From positions 1-9,815 of the forward strand of contig LNFD01000118.1 of NCBI GenBank assembly GCA_001464255.1: DNA of 9,815 nt, given 5' to 3'. Under the pieces are notes generated by a model that was not told the origin of the DNA, searched no databases, and worked only from the letters and a program-made list of their open reading frames with translations. This stretch comes from Actinomycetales bacterium Ga0077552. GTDB lineage: Bacteria; Actinomycetota; Actinomycetes; Actinomycetales; Microbacteriaceae. The first letter of the stretch is position 1. Each line of letters begins with the position of its first letter. Of this stretch, positions 1 through 7,413 are shown piece by piece. Made by a program: the position numbers and the translations under genes.

Positions 1-2
1 GC

Positions 3-1514
3 TACTTCGGGCCGTACACGAAGGTCTGGGCGGTGCGCGAGACCGTCGACCTCATGCTCAAGGCGTTCCCCATGCGCTCCTGCTCCGACAGCACGTACAA
101 GCGCGCGCAATCGACCAACCGGCCGTGCCTGCTCGGCGACATCGGCAAGTGCGCGGCGCCGTGCGTGGGCCGCGTGACGCCCGAGGAGCACCGCGGCATC
201 GCGCTCGACTTCGCCTCGTTCATGGCCGGCAACGATGTCGGGTACGTGCGCGGGCTCAAGACCGCGATGGCCGAGGCGGCGCGCGACCTCGACTACGAAT
301 CGGCCGCGCGCATCCGCGATCAGATCGGCGCCCTCGAGACGGCCCTGGCGAAGAGCGCGGTCGTGCTCGACGACGACACCGACGCCGACGTCTTCGGCAT
401 CGCCTACGACGAGCTCGCGGCCGCCGTGCAGCTCTTCGTCGTGCGGGGCGGGCGCATCCGCGGCGTGCGCGGTTGGGTCGTCGACACCGAGCTCGACGTC
501 ACCATGGCCGAGCTCGTCGACACGGTGCTGCAGAACGCCTACGACGGCACCACGGCGCCCGCGCGCGAGGTGATCGTGCCCGCTGTGCCCGACGACGTCC
601 AGGCGCTCCAGACGGTGCTGACCGAACGACGTCGTGCGGCGGGGGAGCGCGGGGGCGTCGTCGTGAAGACCGCGCAACGCGGCGAGAAGGCGGCGCTGGC
701 CGAGACCGTCGCGACGAACGCGCTCGGGGCGCTCGTGCAGTACAAGACGCGCCGCAGCGGCGACTTCACGGCCCGGTCGCAGGCTCTCGCCGACATCCAG
801 GAGGCCTTGGGCCTGGCCGAGGCGCCGCTCCGGCTCGAGTGCTTCGACGTCTCGCACTTCGGCGGCACCAACCCCGTGGCCTCGATGGTCGTGTTCGAGG
901 ACGGCCTGCCGCGGAAGGACCAGTACCGCAAGTTCGCGATCGCGGATGCCCGTGACGACACCGACGCCGTCTACCAGGTGCTGCGCCGGCGGCTCGCCTA
1001 CCTGCACGATGACGCGGCCTCGCCGGTCGCGACTGTCGACCCGCTCACGGGCGAGCCGGTCGCGCGCAAGTCGTTCCACTACCGGCCCGGGCTGCTCGTC
1101 ATCGACGGCGGCCAGCCGCAGGTCGCGGCCGCCGCCCGCGCCCTCCGCGACGAGGGTCTCGACGACATCGCCGTGTGCGGCATCGCCAAGCGGCTCGAAG
1201 AGGTGTGGCTGCCCGACAGCGACTACCCGGTCATCCTCCCGCGGTCCTCCGACGCGCTGTTCCTGCTGCAACGGCTCCGCGACGAGGCGCACCGGTTCGC
1301 CCTCCGGTATCAGCGCACGACGCGATCGCGCGATATCCGCACCCGGCTGTCGAGCATCCCCGGTCTTGGACCGGCCCGCACGACCGAGCTGCTCAAGCAC
1401 TTCGGATCGGTCGCGCGGCTACGGGCGGCGAGCGTCGACGAGCTCACGACGGTCGACGGCATCGGGCCCACGACGGCCCAGCTCGTACACCGCGCCCTCC
1501 GGTCCGACGGTTAG
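3..1514 (+). CDS. uvrC: UvrABC system protein C (excinuclease subunit), 5' end outside the window
   Basis: UvrC makes both incisions around bulky DNA lesions after UvrA/UvrB recognition. The frame is open from the first complete codon at 3 and begins with YFGPYTKVW, which in the family lies after the GIY-YIG nuclease domain. The N-terminal roughly 130 residues are therefore missing and 503 residues are visible. Four cysteines at nt 81, 126, 150 and 162 (the last three spaced C-x7-C-x3-C) match the conserved UvrC iron-sulfur cluster ligands. A UVR/UvrB-binding motif lies at about nt 250-345. The RNase H-like nuclease domain follows, with ECFDVSH (Asp codon at 846), LVIDGG (Asp at 1104) and DEAHRF (His at 1290), all conserved active-site positions. 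Tandem helix-hairpin-helix motifs (IPGLGPA, VDGIGPT) close the protein. The ATG and GTG codons near nt 33-70 are internal. rapZ follows after 37 bases, the usual actinobacterial neighbour. No damage is seen in the visible part. Confidence 0.97.
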   Translation, partial: YFGPYTKVWAVRETVDLMLKAFPMRSCSDSTYKRAQSTNRPCLLGDIGKCAAPCVGRVTPEEHRGIALDFASFMAGNDVGYVRGLKTAMAEAARDLDYESAARIRDQIGALETALAKSAVVLDDDTDADVFGIAYDELAAAVQLFVVRGGRIRGVRGWVVDTELDVTMAELVDTVLQNAYDGTTAPAREVIVPAVPDDVQALQTVLTERRRAAGERGGVVVKTAQRGEKAALAETVATNALGALVQYKTRRSGDFTARSQALADIQEALGLAEAPLRLECFDVSHFGGTNPVASMVVFEDGLPRKDQYRKFAIADARDDTDAVYQVLRRRLAYLHDDAASPVATVDPLTGEPVARKSFHYRPGLLVIDGGQPQVAAAARALRDEGLDDIAVCGIAKRLEEVWLPDSDYPVILPRSSDALFLLQRLRDEAHRFALRYQRTTRSRDIRTRLSSIPGLGPARTTELLKHFGSVARLRAASVDELTTVDGIGPTTAQLVHRALRSDG

Positions 1515-1551
1515 GCTTGAGATCTCCCCGCCGCGCGATACCTGAGGTCTG

Positions 1552-2424
1552 ATGCCCGACACCGTTCCGCACGATGTGCTGATCGTCACCGGTATGTCCG
1601 GGGCGGGTCGGTCGACGGTCGCGAACGCCCTGGAGGACCTCGGCTGGTACGTCGTCGACAACCTCCCGCCGCAGATGCTGCGTCCGCTCGTCGACCTCGC
1701 CGTGCATCCCGGCAGCGCCCTGCCGCGTATCGCCGCGGTCGTCGACGTGCGCGGAGGCAAGCTCTTCGCCGACCTCGCGTCGATCGTGGCCGAGCTGCGG
1801 GCCCGAGACACGGTACGCGTGCTCTTCCTCGAGGCGACGGATGCCGCGCTCGTGCGGCGCTTCGAGCAGGTGCGCCGGCCGCACCCCCTGCAGGAGGACG
1901 GCACGCTGCTCGACGGCATCGGGCGCGAGCGCGAGCGCATGCTCGAGGTGCGCGAGCTCGCCGACATCATCATCGACACGACCGACTTCAACATCCACCA
2001 GCTCGCGACGACCGTCACCGAGGTGTTCTCACCGCAGGGCAGCCCCGGGGTGAAGGTCACGCTCGAGAGCTTCGGCTTCAAGTACGGCACACCGACCGAC
2101 GCCGACATCGTGGCCGACGCGCGGTTCCTGCCCAACCCGTTCTGGCAGCCCGAGCTGCGCGCCTCGACAGGGCTCGACGCCGCGGTCGGTGAGTACGTGC
2201 TCGCGCAGGAGGGCGCCGCCGAGTTCCTCGAGGCATTCGAGGCGATGCTGCGACCGGTGCTCGCGGGCTACGCGCGCGAGAACAAGCGGCATGCAACGAT
2301 CGCGATCGGGTGCACGGGCGGCAAGCATCGCTCGGTCGCGCTCGTCCGCGAGCTCGCCGAGCGCCTGCACCTGCTGCCTCAGGTGAGCGTGACCGTGAAG
2401 CATCGCGACCTCGGACGCGAGTAA
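1552..2424 (+). CDS. rapZ: RapZ/YvcJ family RNase adapter, nucleotide-binding protein
   Basis: A 290-residue protein, the usual length for the family. In E. coli RapZ guides RNase E to the sRNA GlmZ and so controls GlmS; in actinobacteria the target is not established, so only the family is certain. Residues 14-21 form the P-loop GMSGAGRS, with Arg where most P-loops have Lys; as I recall, actinobacterial members commonly show this. It is followed by the family signature VDNLPP. The motif FLEATDAALVRRFEQVRRPHPL (starting near nt 1825) is the conserved central element. The C-terminal domain carries GCTGGKHRSV around residue 253, the most conserved segment of RapZ and linked in E. coli to RNA and partner binding. 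The ATG at 1552 is preceded by GAGG at 1544-1547 with a short 4-base spacer. It sits 37 bases after uvrC and 49 bases before whiA. The yvcK gene that separates rapZ from whiA in Mycobacterium and Streptomyces is absent here. Confidence 0.95.
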   Translation: MPDTVPHDVLIVTGMSGAGRSTVANALEDLGWYVVDNLPPQMLRPLVDLAVHPGSALPRIAAVVDVRGGKLFADLASIVAELRARDTVRVLFLEATDAALVRRFEQVRRPHPLQEDGTLLDGIGRERERMLEVRELADIIIDTTDFNIHQLATTVTEVFSPQGSPGVKVTLESFGFKYGTPTDADIVADARFLPNPFWQPELRASTGLDAAVGEYVLAQEGAAEFLEAFEAMLRPVLAGYARENKRHATIAIGCTGGKHRSVALVRELAERLHLLPQVSVTVKHRDLGRE

Positions 2425-2473
2425 GGTCGAATGCCGAACCCCCGCACCCGCACCGCTCGAGAGGACGACCACT

Positions 2474-3454
2474 GTGGCGTTGACCGCTGATGTGAAGCAC
2501 GAGCTCTCGCAACTGGCGGTCACGAAGACCACGGTGCGCGCCGCCGAGCTCGCGACCATCCTGCGGTTCGCCGGCGGCCTGCACCTCATCTCGGGCCGCG
2601 TCGCCGTCGAGGTCGAGCTCGACACCCCCGCGATCGCGCGCCGCGTGCGCAAAGACCTGGTCGAGCTCTACGGCATGCGCAGCGATGCCGCCATGCTGTC
2701 GCCCGGCGGCATCCGCAAGACCCCCGCGTACGTCGTGCGCGTGCTCGAGGGCGGGGAGACGCTCGCTCGTCAGACGGGTCTGCTGGATGCCCGGCGCCGG
2801 CCCGTGCGCGGCCTGCCGAACCGGCTCACCACGGGGTCGCAGGAGGAGCTCGCAGCTGTCTGGCGCGGCGCCTTCCTCGCCCACGGCTCGCTGACCGACC
2901 CCGGGCGCTCTGCCGCGCTCGAGATCACGTGCCCCGGCAACGAGTCGGCCATGGCCCTCGTCGGGGCCGCCGGCCGGCTCGGCATCGCCGCGAAGGCCCG
3001 CGAGGTGCGCGGGGTGCACCGCGTCGTCATCCGCGACGGCGAGAAGATCAGTCAGATGCTGCGGATCATGGGCGCCGAGTCGACGGTCGCCGACTGGGAG
3101 GCCCTGCGGGCCCGGCGCGAGGTGAGGGCGACCGCGAACCGGCTCGTGAACTTCGATGACGCCAACCTGCGCCGGTCGGCCCAGGCTGCCGTCGCGGCGT
3201 GCGCGCGCGTCGAGCGCGCCCTCGAGATCCTCGGCGACGAGCTTCCGGAGCACCTGCGGTACGCCGGGCAGCTCCGTCTCGACCATCGCGACTCGAGCCT
3301 CGACGAGCTCGGGCACCACGCCGACCCGCCCATGACGAAAGACGCCGTGGCGGGACGCATCCGCCGGCTGCTGGCGATGGCCGACAAGCGTGCCGAAGAG
3401 CTCGGCATCGCGGGCACCGACGCGAACCTCCCGCCCGATATCGATCTCGACTGA
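2474..3454 (+). CDS. whiA: WhiA sporulation/cell-division transcription regulator
   Basis: A 326-residue protein matching the family's normal length. It opens with MALTADVKHELSQL, the characteristic WhiA N-terminus, followed by a degenerate LAGLIDADG homing-endonuclease fold (AELATILRFAGGLHLIS, later RGAFLAHGSL). The C-terminal helix-turn-helix domain is recognisable in HLRYAGQLRLDHRDSSLDEL and MTKDAVAGRIRRLLAMAD. In Streptomyces WhiA works with WhiB to switch aerial hyphae to sporulation septation; in non-sporulating Gram-positives it influences division and chromosome segregation. In a probable non-sporulating relative the latter role is the better guess. The GTG start at 2474 is supported by GAGAGGA at 2459-2465, 8 bases upstream, and by the conserved N-terminus. 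It lies 49 bases after rapZ, as in the conserved uvrC-rapZ-(yvcK)-whiA cluster. The 121 bases downstream lead to sodA and show no clear terminator. Confidence 0.96.
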   Translation: MALTADVKHELSQLAVTKTTVRAAELATILRFAGGLHLISGRVAVEVELDTPAIARRVRKDLVELYGMRSDAAMLSPGGIRKTPAYVVRVLEGGETLARQTGLLDARRRPVRGLPNRLTTGSQEELAAVWRGAFLAHGSLTDPGRSAALEITCPGNESAMALVGAAGRLGIAAKAREVRGVHRVVIRDGEKISQMLRIMGAESTVADWEALRARREVRATANRLVNFDDANLRRSAQAAVAACARVERALEILGDELPEHLRYAGQLRLDHRDSSLDELGHHADPPMTKDAVAGRIRRLLAMADKRAEELGIAGTDANLPPDIDLD

Positions 3455-3465
3455 GTCGTGCGTGC

Positions 3466-3492
3466 GGGAACACGCCGGGCATTCGCGGGGTT
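3466..3492 (+). promoter_or_regulatory. Candidate SigR/SigH-type promoter upstream of sodA
   Basis: GGGAAC at 3466-3471 and GTT at 3490-3492 are separated by exactly 18 bases. This resembles the GGAA(T/C)-N18-GTT architecture of actinobacterial thiol/oxidative-stress ECF promoters (Streptomyces SigR, Mycobacterium SigH). The match is short and could arise by chance in GC-rich DNA. The location, entirely intergenic and about 85 bases before a superoxide dismutase gene, makes it worth listing. Confidence 0.3.
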
Positions 3493-3500
3493 GCCCTCGG

Positions 3501-3506
3501 TAGACT
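3501..3506 (+). promoter_or_regulatory. Possible housekeeping -10 element (TAGACT) for sodA
   Basis: TAGACT fits the actinobacterial TAnnnT -10 consensus and lies 69 bases before the sodA start codon. There is no convincing -35 hexamer 16-19 bases upstream. It would place a transcription start near 3512 and a roughly 60-base leader. It competes with the SigR-like motif just upstream; both could be used. Confidence 0.3.
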
Positions 3507-3519
3507 GACCCACCGTCAG
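3505..3519. repeat. Inverted repeat CTGAC-N5-GTCAG in the sodA promoter region
   Basis: A perfect 5-bp inverted repeat with a CCACC spacer overlaps the end of the -10-like TAGACT and the predicted transcription start. It could be a small operator or a weak stem in the leader RNA. It does not resemble a named operator I recognise. Confidence 0.35.
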
Positions 3520-3556
3520 CGCGGTCGCCGGGCAATCGGCGGCCGGACGCCCTACC

Positions 3557-3564
3557 AGGAGGAG
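3557..3564 (+). promoter_or_regulatory. Strong ribosome binding site of sodA
   Basis: AGGAGGAG ends 11 bases before the ATG at 3576, a near-perfect anti-16S match. It is the strongest Shine-Dalgarno sequence in the window, consistent with an abundant protein, and it fixes the start of sodA. Confidence 0.75.
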
Positions 3565-3575
3565 AGATCACTCCC

Positions 3576-4202
3576 ATGTCCGTCTACACGCTTCCCGAGC
3601 TCGGCTACGACTACGCCGCCCTCGAGCCGCACATCAGCGCTCGCATCATGGAGCTGCACCACTCGAAGCACCACGCCGCGTACGTCGCGGGCGCCAACGG
3701 TGCCCTCGACGCCCTCGCCGAGGCGCGCGCCACGGGCTCCTTCGCCAACATCAACCGCCTCGAGAAGGACCTCGCCTTCCACCTCGGTGGCCACGTGAAC
3801 CACTCCATCTTCTGGACCAACCTCTCGCCCGAGGGCGGCGACAAGCCGACCGGTGAGCTCGCGGCCGCGATCGACGAGTTCTTCGGCTCCTTCGACCAGT
3901 TCGTCGCGCACTTCACCGCAGCGTCGATGGGCATCCAGGGCTCGGGCTGGGGGGTGCTCTCGTGGGACCCGATCGGGCGCCGCCTGATCATCCAGCAGCT
4001 CTTCGACCAGCAGGGCAACACGGCGCAGGCGACCGTTCCGCTGCTGCAGCTCGACATGTGGGAGCACGCCTTCTACCTCGACTACGTCAACGTCAAGGCC
4101 GACTACGTCAAGGCCTTCTGGAACATCGTGAACTGGCAGAACGTGGCGGATCGCTTCACCGCCGCGCGCTCGCACAGCGACGGGCTCCTGCTACTGTCGT
4201 AA
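3576..4202 (+). CDS. sodA: Superoxide dismutase, Fe/Mn family (probably Mn)
   Basis: A 208-residue cytosolic enzyme converting superoxide to oxygen and hydrogen peroxide. All four metal ligands are visible: His28 (in ELHHSKHH), His76 (in GGHVNHSIFW), Asp160 and His164 (in LDMWEHAFYLDY). The N-terminal alpha-hairpin domain covers about residues 1-90 and the C-terminal alpha/beta domain the rest. Two positions suggest manganese: Gly72 in GGHVNH, where iron enzymes commonly have Gln nearby, and Gln145 in FDQQGN, aligning with the His of the M. tuberculosis iron enzyme. The metal assignment is inference. The C-terminus DGLLLLS is slightly variable but the length is normal. A strong RBS at 3557-3564 precedes the ATG. 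The gene sits between whiA and gap as a likely single-gene transcript, with its own promoter-like motifs upstream and a hairpin downstream at 4212. Confidence 0.96.
   Translation: MSVYTLPELGYDYAALEPHISARIMELHHSKHHAAYVAGANGALDALAEARATGSFANINRLEKDLAFHLGGHVNHSIFWTNLSPEGGDKPTGELAAAIDEFFGSFDQFVAHFTAASMGIQGSGWGVLSWDPIGRRLIIQQLFDQQGNTAQATVPLLQLDMWEHAFYLDYVNVKADYVKAFWNIVNWQNVADRFTAARSHSDGLLLLS
4189..4197 (+). promoter_or_regulatory. Possible extended -10 (TGCTACTGT) for gap at the sodA 3' end
   Basis: TG-C-TACTGT matches an extended -10 (TGnTAnnnT) within the last codons of sodA. If used, transcription would begin near 4204 and the hairpin at 4212-4236 would lie in the gap 5' leader. No -10-like hexamer was found between the hairpin and the gap start. 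That is the main reason to list this weak candidate. Confidence 0.25.
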
Positions 4203-4211
4203 CAGGCGTCG

Positions 4212-4245
4212 TGGCCGGGGCTGATGCCCCGGCCATCGTCTTTTC
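4212..4245 (+). terminator. Intrinsic terminator hairpin after sodA
   Basis: A perfect 9-bp stem (GGCCGGGGC at 4213-4221, GCCCCGGCC at 4226-4234) with a TGAT tetraloop is extended by a T-A pair at 4212/4235. It is followed by CGTCTTTTCC. The stem starts 10 bases after the sodA stop codon, the typical position for a Rho-independent terminator. The short, interrupted T-tract leaves room for partial read-through into gap. The same stem could serve as a gap leader element if transcription starts just upstream. Confidence 0.75.
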
Positions 4246-4282
4246 CCCCCTGCACCACACCACCACCTCTACCACCACCAAT

Positions 4283-4297
4283 GGCGCCGTGGGCGCC
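4283..4297. repeat. GGCGCC-GTG-GGCGCC repeat just before the gap ribosome binding site
   Basis: Two copies of the self-complementary GGCGCC are separated by GTG, forming both a direct repeat and a 6-bp hairpin with a 3-base loop. It ends 8 bases before the AGGAG (4306-4310) of gap, so folding could affect ribosome access. It may also be a chance GC-rich palindrome. Confidence 0.35.
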
Positions 4298-4315
4298 TGA
4301 GCAACAGGAGATCCC

Positions 4316-5326
<1,011 letters not shown>

Positions 5327-5352
5327 GCGCGGCTGAGACGGGAAGAGCCTCC

Positions 5353-6567
5353 GTGGCCCTGCGTACCATCGAGTCCCTCGGCGAGCTCGTGGGCCGGCGC
5401 GTCATCGTGCGGTGCGACCTCAACGTGCCGCTCGCCGACGGCGTCGTCACCGACGACGGCCGCATCCGCGCCTCGCTGCCGACACTCAACGCCCTCATGC
5501 ACCGCGGGGCGAAGGTCGTCGTGGTGTCGCACCTCGGGCGCCCTGACGGCGCGCCCGACGCGCGCTACAGCCTGCAGCCGGTCGCCCAGCGGCTCAGCGA
5601 GCTGCTGGGCGCGCGCGTCGCGTTCGCGAGCGACACCGTGGGTGACTCGGCGGCGGATGCCGTGGCCGGCCTCGCCGACGGCGAGGTCGCGGTGCTCGAG
5701 AACCTGCGCTTCAACCCGGGGGAGACGGCGAAGGACACCGCGGAGCGCCAGGCCTTCGCCGATCAGCTCGCGCGCTTCGGCGACGCCATGGTCTCCGACG
5801 GCTTCGGGGTCGTGCACCGCAAGCAGGCGAGTGTGTACGAGCTCGCGCAGACGCTGCCGAGCGCTGCCGGGTCGCTCATCTCGGCCGAGACCGATGTGCT
5901 CGACCGCCTGACCGAGCGCCCGGAGCGCCCGTACACGGTGGTGCTCGGCGGGTCGAAGGTGAGCGACAAGCTCGGCGTCATCGCGCACCTGCTGCCCCGC
6001 GTCGACCGCTTGCTCATCGGCGGCGGCATGCTCTTCACCTTCCTCGCCGCACAGGGCCACAAGGTGGGCGCGAGCCTGCTCGAGGCCGACCAGCTCGACA
6101 CTGTGCGGGGCTACCTGGCCGAGGCCGAGCGGCGCGGCGTGCAGATCGTGCTGCCGACCGACGTCGTGGTCGCCGAGCGCTTCGCCGCCGATGCCGCGCA
6201 CACCGTGCAGCGGGCGGATTCGATCGAAGAGGGCCCGGCAGGGGCATCCGGGATCGGTCTGGATATCGGGCCCGACACCGCCGCCGCCTTCGCGGAGCTC
6301 GTCGCCTCGTCGACGACGGTGTTCTGGAACGGCCCCATGGGGGTCTTCGAGTTCTCCGCGTTCGCCGGCGGTACGCGCTCCGTCGCCGAGGCGCTCACGC
6401 GCGTCTCGGGGCTCGGCGTGGTCGGCGGCGGCGATTCAGCCGCGGCCGTTCGTGCGCTCGGGTTCAGCGACACCGATTTCGGTCACGTCTCCACCGGGGG
6501 CGGCGCCAGCCTCGAGTTCCTCGAGGGAAAGAAGCTCCCCGGCCTGGAGGTCCTCGGATGGCAGTAG
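5353..6567 (+). CDS. pgk: Phosphoglycerate kinase
   Basis: A 404-residue monomeric two-domain kinase that transfers phosphate from 1,3-bisphosphoglycerate to ADP. N-domain substrate-binding elements are VRCDLNVPL (residues 19-27), SHLGRPDGAPD (about 59-69) and ENLRFNPGE. DGFGVVHRKQASVYEL is the actinobacterial wording of the usual DAFGTAHR segment. C-domain nucleotide-binding elements are GGSKVSDKLGVI (Lys202), FWNGPMGVFE and VVGGGDSAAA (Gly358-Asp361). The GTG at 5353 is chosen because it begins MALRTIESLGEL, the normal family N-terminus; the open frame extends far upstream but only as an out-of-frame shadow of gap. The upstream GGGAAGAG (5340-5347) is a modest ribosome site. The 3' end overlaps tpiA by 10 bases, implying co-translation. 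One GGCATCC word here (6243-6249) uses the uncommon GCA codon. Confidence 0.97.
   Translation: MALRTIESLGELVGRRVIVRCDLNVPLADGVVTDDGRIRASLPTLNALMHRGAKVVVVSHLGRPDGAPDARYSLQPVAQRLSELLGARVAFASDTVGDSAADAVAGLADGEVAVLENLRFNPGETAKDTAERQAFADQLARFGDAMVSDGFGVVHRKQASVYELAQTLPSAAGSLISAETDVLDRLTERPERPYTVVLGGSKVSDKLGVIAHLLPRVDRLLIGGGMLFTFLAAQGHKVGASLLEADQLDTVRGYLAEAERRGVQIVLPTDVVVAERFAADAAHTVQRADSIEEGPAGASGIGLDIGPDTAAAFAELVASSTTVFWNGPMGVFEFSAFAGGTRSVAEALTRVSGLGVVGGGDSAAAVRALGFSDTDFGHVSTGGGASLEFLEGKKLPGLEVLGWQ
6546..6550 (+). promoter_or_regulatory. tpiA ribosome binding site inside the pgk 3' end
   Basis: GGAGG sits 7 bases before the tpiA ATG (6558) and is read within the last codons of pgk. It supports the overlapping start and translational coupling of the two genes. 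Confidence 0.7.
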
Positions 6568-7349
6568 CACGCACCCCGCTCATCGCGGGCAACTGGAAGA
6601 TGAACCTCGACCACCTCCAGTCGATCGCCTTCGTGCAGAAGCTCGCGTGGAGCCTGCGCGATGCGAAGCACGACCCGGCCGAGGTCGAGGTCGCGGTCTT
6701 CCCGCCGTTCACCGATCTCCGCAGCGTGCAGACGCTCGTGACCGCCGACAAGCTCGAGCTCCGCTACGGCGGGCAAGACCTCTCGGTGCACGACAGCGGT
6801 GCCTACACGGGGGAGATCTCGGGCGCGTTCCTCGCCGCCCTCGACTGCCGCTACGTCATCATCGGCCACAGTGAGCGCCGGCAGTACCATGCCGAGACCG
6901 ACCAGGTCGTCGCCGACAAGACGATCGCGGCGCTGCGCCACGGGATCGTGCCGGTCATCTGCGTGGGGGAGACGGCCGACGACCTCGCGCAGCACGGCCC
7001 CTCGGCGGTGCCCGTCGCGCAGCTGCGGGTCGTGCTCGACGCGCTCGCGCCCGACGCCGACATCGTCGTCGCCTACGAGCCCGTCTGGGCGATCGGCTCC
7101 GGCCAGGCGGCGACTCCTGAGCAGGCCCAGCAGGTCTGCGCGGCGCTGCGCGCGACGATCGCCGAGGTGCTCGGAGACGACGCGGCCGCCCGCACGCGCA
7201 TCCTGTACGGCGGCTCGGTCAAGGCGGCGAACATCGCAGGCTTCATGAAGCACAAGGATGTCGACGGCGCGCTCGTCGGCGGAGCGAGCCTCGACGTCGA
7301 CGAGTTCTCCAGCATCGCCCGCTTCCCGAAGCACGTCGGCACCGCTTGA
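6558..7349 (+). CDS. tpiA: Triosephosphate isomerase
   Basis: A 263-residue TIM-barrel enzyme interconverting dihydroxyacetone phosphate and glyceraldehyde 3-phosphate. Catalytic residues are visible: Asn12 and Lys14 in AGNWKMN, His104 in IIGHSERRQYH, and Glu174 in AYEPVWAIGSG. The flexible lid follows Glu174. The phosphate-binding end motifs LYGGSVKAANI and DGALVGGASL are intact. The ATG at 6558 overlaps the pgk stop by 10 bases and has GGAGG 7 bases upstream, so the two are probably coupled. The family-conserved TPLIAGNWKMN near the N-terminus confirms the start. Its gene product completes, with Gap and Pgk, a contiguous set for the middle of glycolysis. A 64-base gap with promoter-like sequence follows before secG. 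No clear terminator is seen after it, so read-through into secG-rbpA is plausible. Confidence 0.98.
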   Translation: MAVARTPLIAGNWKMNLDHLQSIAFVQKLAWSLRDAKHDPAEVEVAVFPPFTDLRSVQTLVTADKLELRYGGQDLSVHDSGAYTGEISGAFLAALDCRYVIIGHSERRQYHAETDQVVADKTIAALRHGIVPVICVGETADDLAQHGPSAVPVAQLRVVLDALAPDADIVVAYEPVWAIGSGQAATPEQAQQVCAALRATIAEVLGDDAAARTRILYGGSVKAANIAGFMKHKDVDGALVGGASLDVDEFSSIARFPKHVGTA

Positions 7350-7372
7350 TCCCCGCTCCGCCCGCTGTCCGG

Positions 7373-7378
7373 TAGGGT
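7373..7378 (+). promoter_or_regulatory. Possible -10 element (TAGGGT) for secG-rbpA
   Basis: TAGGGT in the tpiA-secG gap fits TAnnnT and lies 35 bases before the secG start. The nearest -35-like hexamer, TTGATC at 7346-7351, is 21 bases away, too far for a canonical promoter. It could give an extra transcript for secG and rbpA beyond read-through from tpiA. Confidence 0.3.
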
Positions 7379-7413
7379 AGGAGACTGTTCCAAACGCGCG
7401 AGAGGTCCAATCC

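Noticed and set aside
1558..1562. GACAC, the WhiA binding word known from Streptomyces, at the rapZ start
   Set aside because: The same 5-mer occurs many times inside uvrC and other coding regions, so one copy here carries no weight.
3526..3541. CGCCG-N6-CGGCG stem in the sodA leader
   Set aside because: A 5-bp GC stem of this kind is common by chance in this composition, and it is not positioned at the promoter or ribosome site.
2078..3577. Very long open frame on the minus strand opposite rapZ and whiA (499 residues)
   Set aside because: Arg/Gly/Ala/His-rich translation with no recognisable domain, lying opposite two well-identified genes. Long antisense frames are expected at about 70% GC.
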